From CAIUGU01 sp040080215 (lineage in GTDB: Bacteria > Pseudomonadota > Gammaproteobacteria > Steroidobacterales > Steroidobacteraceae): 64,000 bases of DNA. Positions 62,802-64,000 of this stretch are shown piece after piece. Below the pieces are notes generated by a model. The model was not told the DNA's origin, made no database searches, and worked only from the letters and a program-made list of their open reading frames with translations. The stretch is taken from the NCBI GenBank assembly GCA_040080215.1, contig JBEBIT010000012.1:1-64000 (forward strand), given 5' to 3'. The position numbers and the translations under genes are program-made. How positions within the stretch are numbered: position 1 is the stretch's first letter; each line of letters opens with the position of its first letter.

Positions 62802-63974
62802 ATGAACTTGCACGAATATCAATCCAAGCAACTCTTTGCGCGATATGGAATTCCGGTCCCGACCGGTTACGTCGCCTCCACGCCCGCTGAAGCAGCCGAT
62901 GCCGCTCGCCGGATCGGCGGCGCGAAGTGGGTCGTCAAGGCCCAGGTTCACGCGGGTGGTCGCGGCAAGGCCGGCGGCGTGAAGCTCGTCGACAGCCCCG
63001 AAGCGGCTGCAGATGCAGCGGCAAAGATGTTCGGTCGTCGTCTTCACACGCACCAGACGGGTCCGGAAGGCCTGCCCATCCACCAGGTGTTCGTCGAGTC
63101 CGGCTCGAAGATCGCGCGCGAACTCTACGTGAGCCTCGTGCTGAACCGGGACAAAGGCCACATCGCCTTCATCGTGTCTCCTGCCGGCGGCATGGACATC
63201 GAAGAAGTCGCCGACAAGACGCCCGAGAAGCTGATTCGCGTGAACGTGCATCCGGCCACGGGCCTCGAGCCCTACCAGTGCCGCGTCATGGCCTTCGCCC
63301 TTGGCCTCTCTGGCGCCCAGATCGACGAATTCTCGAAGATTGCGCAAGCGCTGTACAAGCTCTACCTCGAACAGGACGCAAGCCTGCTCGAGATCAACCC
63401 GCTGATCGTTACGGGCGAAGGCAAGCTGGTTGCGCTCGATGCCAAGATCAACATCGAGGACAACGCGCTGTTCCGCCAGAAGGAACTCGCAGGCTGGCGC
63501 GATGAGACGCAGGAAGACGCCACCGAGCGCGCTGCGGCCAAGCACGAGCTCAATTACGTCTCGCTCGATGGCGACATCGCCTGCATGGTGAACGGCGCCG
63601 GCCTCGCGATGGCGACGATGGACCTCGTTCAGTTGCACGGCGGCAAGCCCGCCAACTTCCTGGACGTGGGCGGCGGCGCAACGAAGGAGCGCGTCACCGA
63701 GGCGTTCAACCTGATCCTGTCGAACCAGAAGGTCCGCGCGATCCTCGTGAACATCTTCGGCGGCATCGTCCGCTGCGACATGATCGCCGAGGGCATCATC
63801 GCGGCCGTGAAGGACGTGGGCGTCAACGTTCCCGTGGTCGTGCGCATCGAGGGCACCAATGCCGACGCCGGGCGCAAGATCCTGGCCGATAGCGGCCTTG
63901 CGATCATCGCGGCCAAGGACCTGACGGATGCCGCCAAGAAAGTCGTTGCCGCGGCCAAGCCGGTCGGCAAGTGA
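62802..63974 (+). CDS. sucC: Succinyl-CoA synthetase beta subunit
   Basis: SucC with SucD converts succinyl-CoA to succinate with nucleotide triphosphate formation in the citric acid cycle. The 390-residue ATP-grasp protein has MNLHEYQSKQLFARYGIPVP, VKAQVHAGGRGKAGGVKLV, LEINPLIVT, ANFLDVGGGA and VNIFGGIVRCDMIAEGI, full family length. sucD would be expected just past the window edge; only 26 bases follow. Confidence 0.97.
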   Translation: MNLHEYQSKQLFARYGIPVPTGYVASTPAEAADAARRIGGAKWVVKAQVHAGGRGKAGGVKLVDSPEAAADAAAKMFGRRLHTHQTGPEGLPIHQVFVESGSKIARELYVSLVLNRDKGHIAFIVSPAGGMDIEEVADKTPEKLIRVNVHPATGLEPYQCRVMAFALGLSGAQIDEFSKIAQALYKLYLEQDASLLEINPLIVTGEGKLVALDAKINIEDNALFRQKELAGWRDETQEDATERAAAKHELNYVSLDGDIACMVNGAGLAMATMDLVQLHGGKPANFLDVGGGATKERVTEAFNLILSNQKVRAILVNIFGGIVRCDMIAEGIIAAVKDVGVNVPVVVRIEGTNADAGRKILADSGLAIIAAKDLTDAAKKVVAAAKPVGK

Positions 63975-64000
63975 TCACCCTTTAAAGACACAGAGCCTGA

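Overview
The window is a stretch of core chromosome from a GC-rich gammaproteobacterium. Gene content and order resemble Xanthomonadales and related lineages: metK-tkt-gap-pgk-pyk, the kdsD-kdsC-lptCAB-rpoN-hpf-rapZ block, ibaG-murA, petABC-sspAB, lpoA/rsmI-rnpB, the full mraZ-to-lpxC division and cell wall (dcw) cluster, secA-mutT-yacG-zapD-coaE-pilD, a type IV pilus block with pilSR, and sucC. The exact taxon cannot be fixed from sequence reading alone. I see no insertion sequence, prophage, CRISPR array, tRNA or clearly transferred island.

Layout. 1-7.3 kb: metK (cut by the window edge, minus strand), then tkt, gap, pgk and pyk on the plus strand (central carbon metabolism). 7.3-10.6 kb: an exported PrxQ-type peroxiredoxin, a patatin-like lipase and an MgtE magnesium channel. 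10.8-17.1 kb, minus strand: Kdo synthesis (kdsD, kdsC), LPS transport (lptC, lptA, lptB), sigma-54 (rpoN), hpf and rapZ; the ptsN gene often found between hpf and rapZ is missing. 17.2-25.2 kb: ibaG-murA, the cytochrome bc1 operon petABC, sspA-sspB, and a large beta-barrel protein of the DUF5916 type. 25.2-28.4 kb: yraN, lpoA, rsmI and RNase P RNA. 28.4-47.8 kb: the dcw cluster (mraZ rsmH ftsL ftsI murE murF mraY murD ftsW murG murC murB ddl ftsQ ftsA ftsZ lpxC), almost entirely coupled by 4-bp stop/start overlaps and preceded by a promoter, three MraZ-type TGGG repeats, an AT-rich patch and a DnaA box. 47.8-55.5 kb: dciA, an M23 murein endopeptidase behind a cyclic di-GMP-I riboswitch, secA, mutT, yacG, zapD, coaE and pilD. 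55.6-62.6 kb: pilC, pilB, pilA, pilR and pilS. 62.8-64 kb: sucC.

How the genes work together. Most of the window builds and splits the envelope: precursors (murA, murC-F, mraY, murG, ddl), the septal synthase FtsW/FtsI, the FtsZ ring with FtsA/Q/L and ZapD, LPS synthesis and export (lpxC, kdsCD, lptABC), and Sec export. RpoN links to the pilus block through a near-consensus sigma-54 promoter in front of pilA, next to the genes for its activator pair PilSR.

The most interesting element is at 48.19-49.31 kb. A well conserved c-di-GMP aptamer ends directly at the ATG of a 34-codon leader ORF, and the stop codon of that ORF overlaps the ATG of the M23 endopeptidase. The aptamer's own conserved 3' strand is positioned as the leader's ribosome binding site. 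This suggests a translational relay connecting c-di-GMP to cell wall hydrolysis beside the division cluster. Two other small ORFs inside the dcw cluster (between ftsL and ftsI, and between ftsA and ftsZ) also merit testing.
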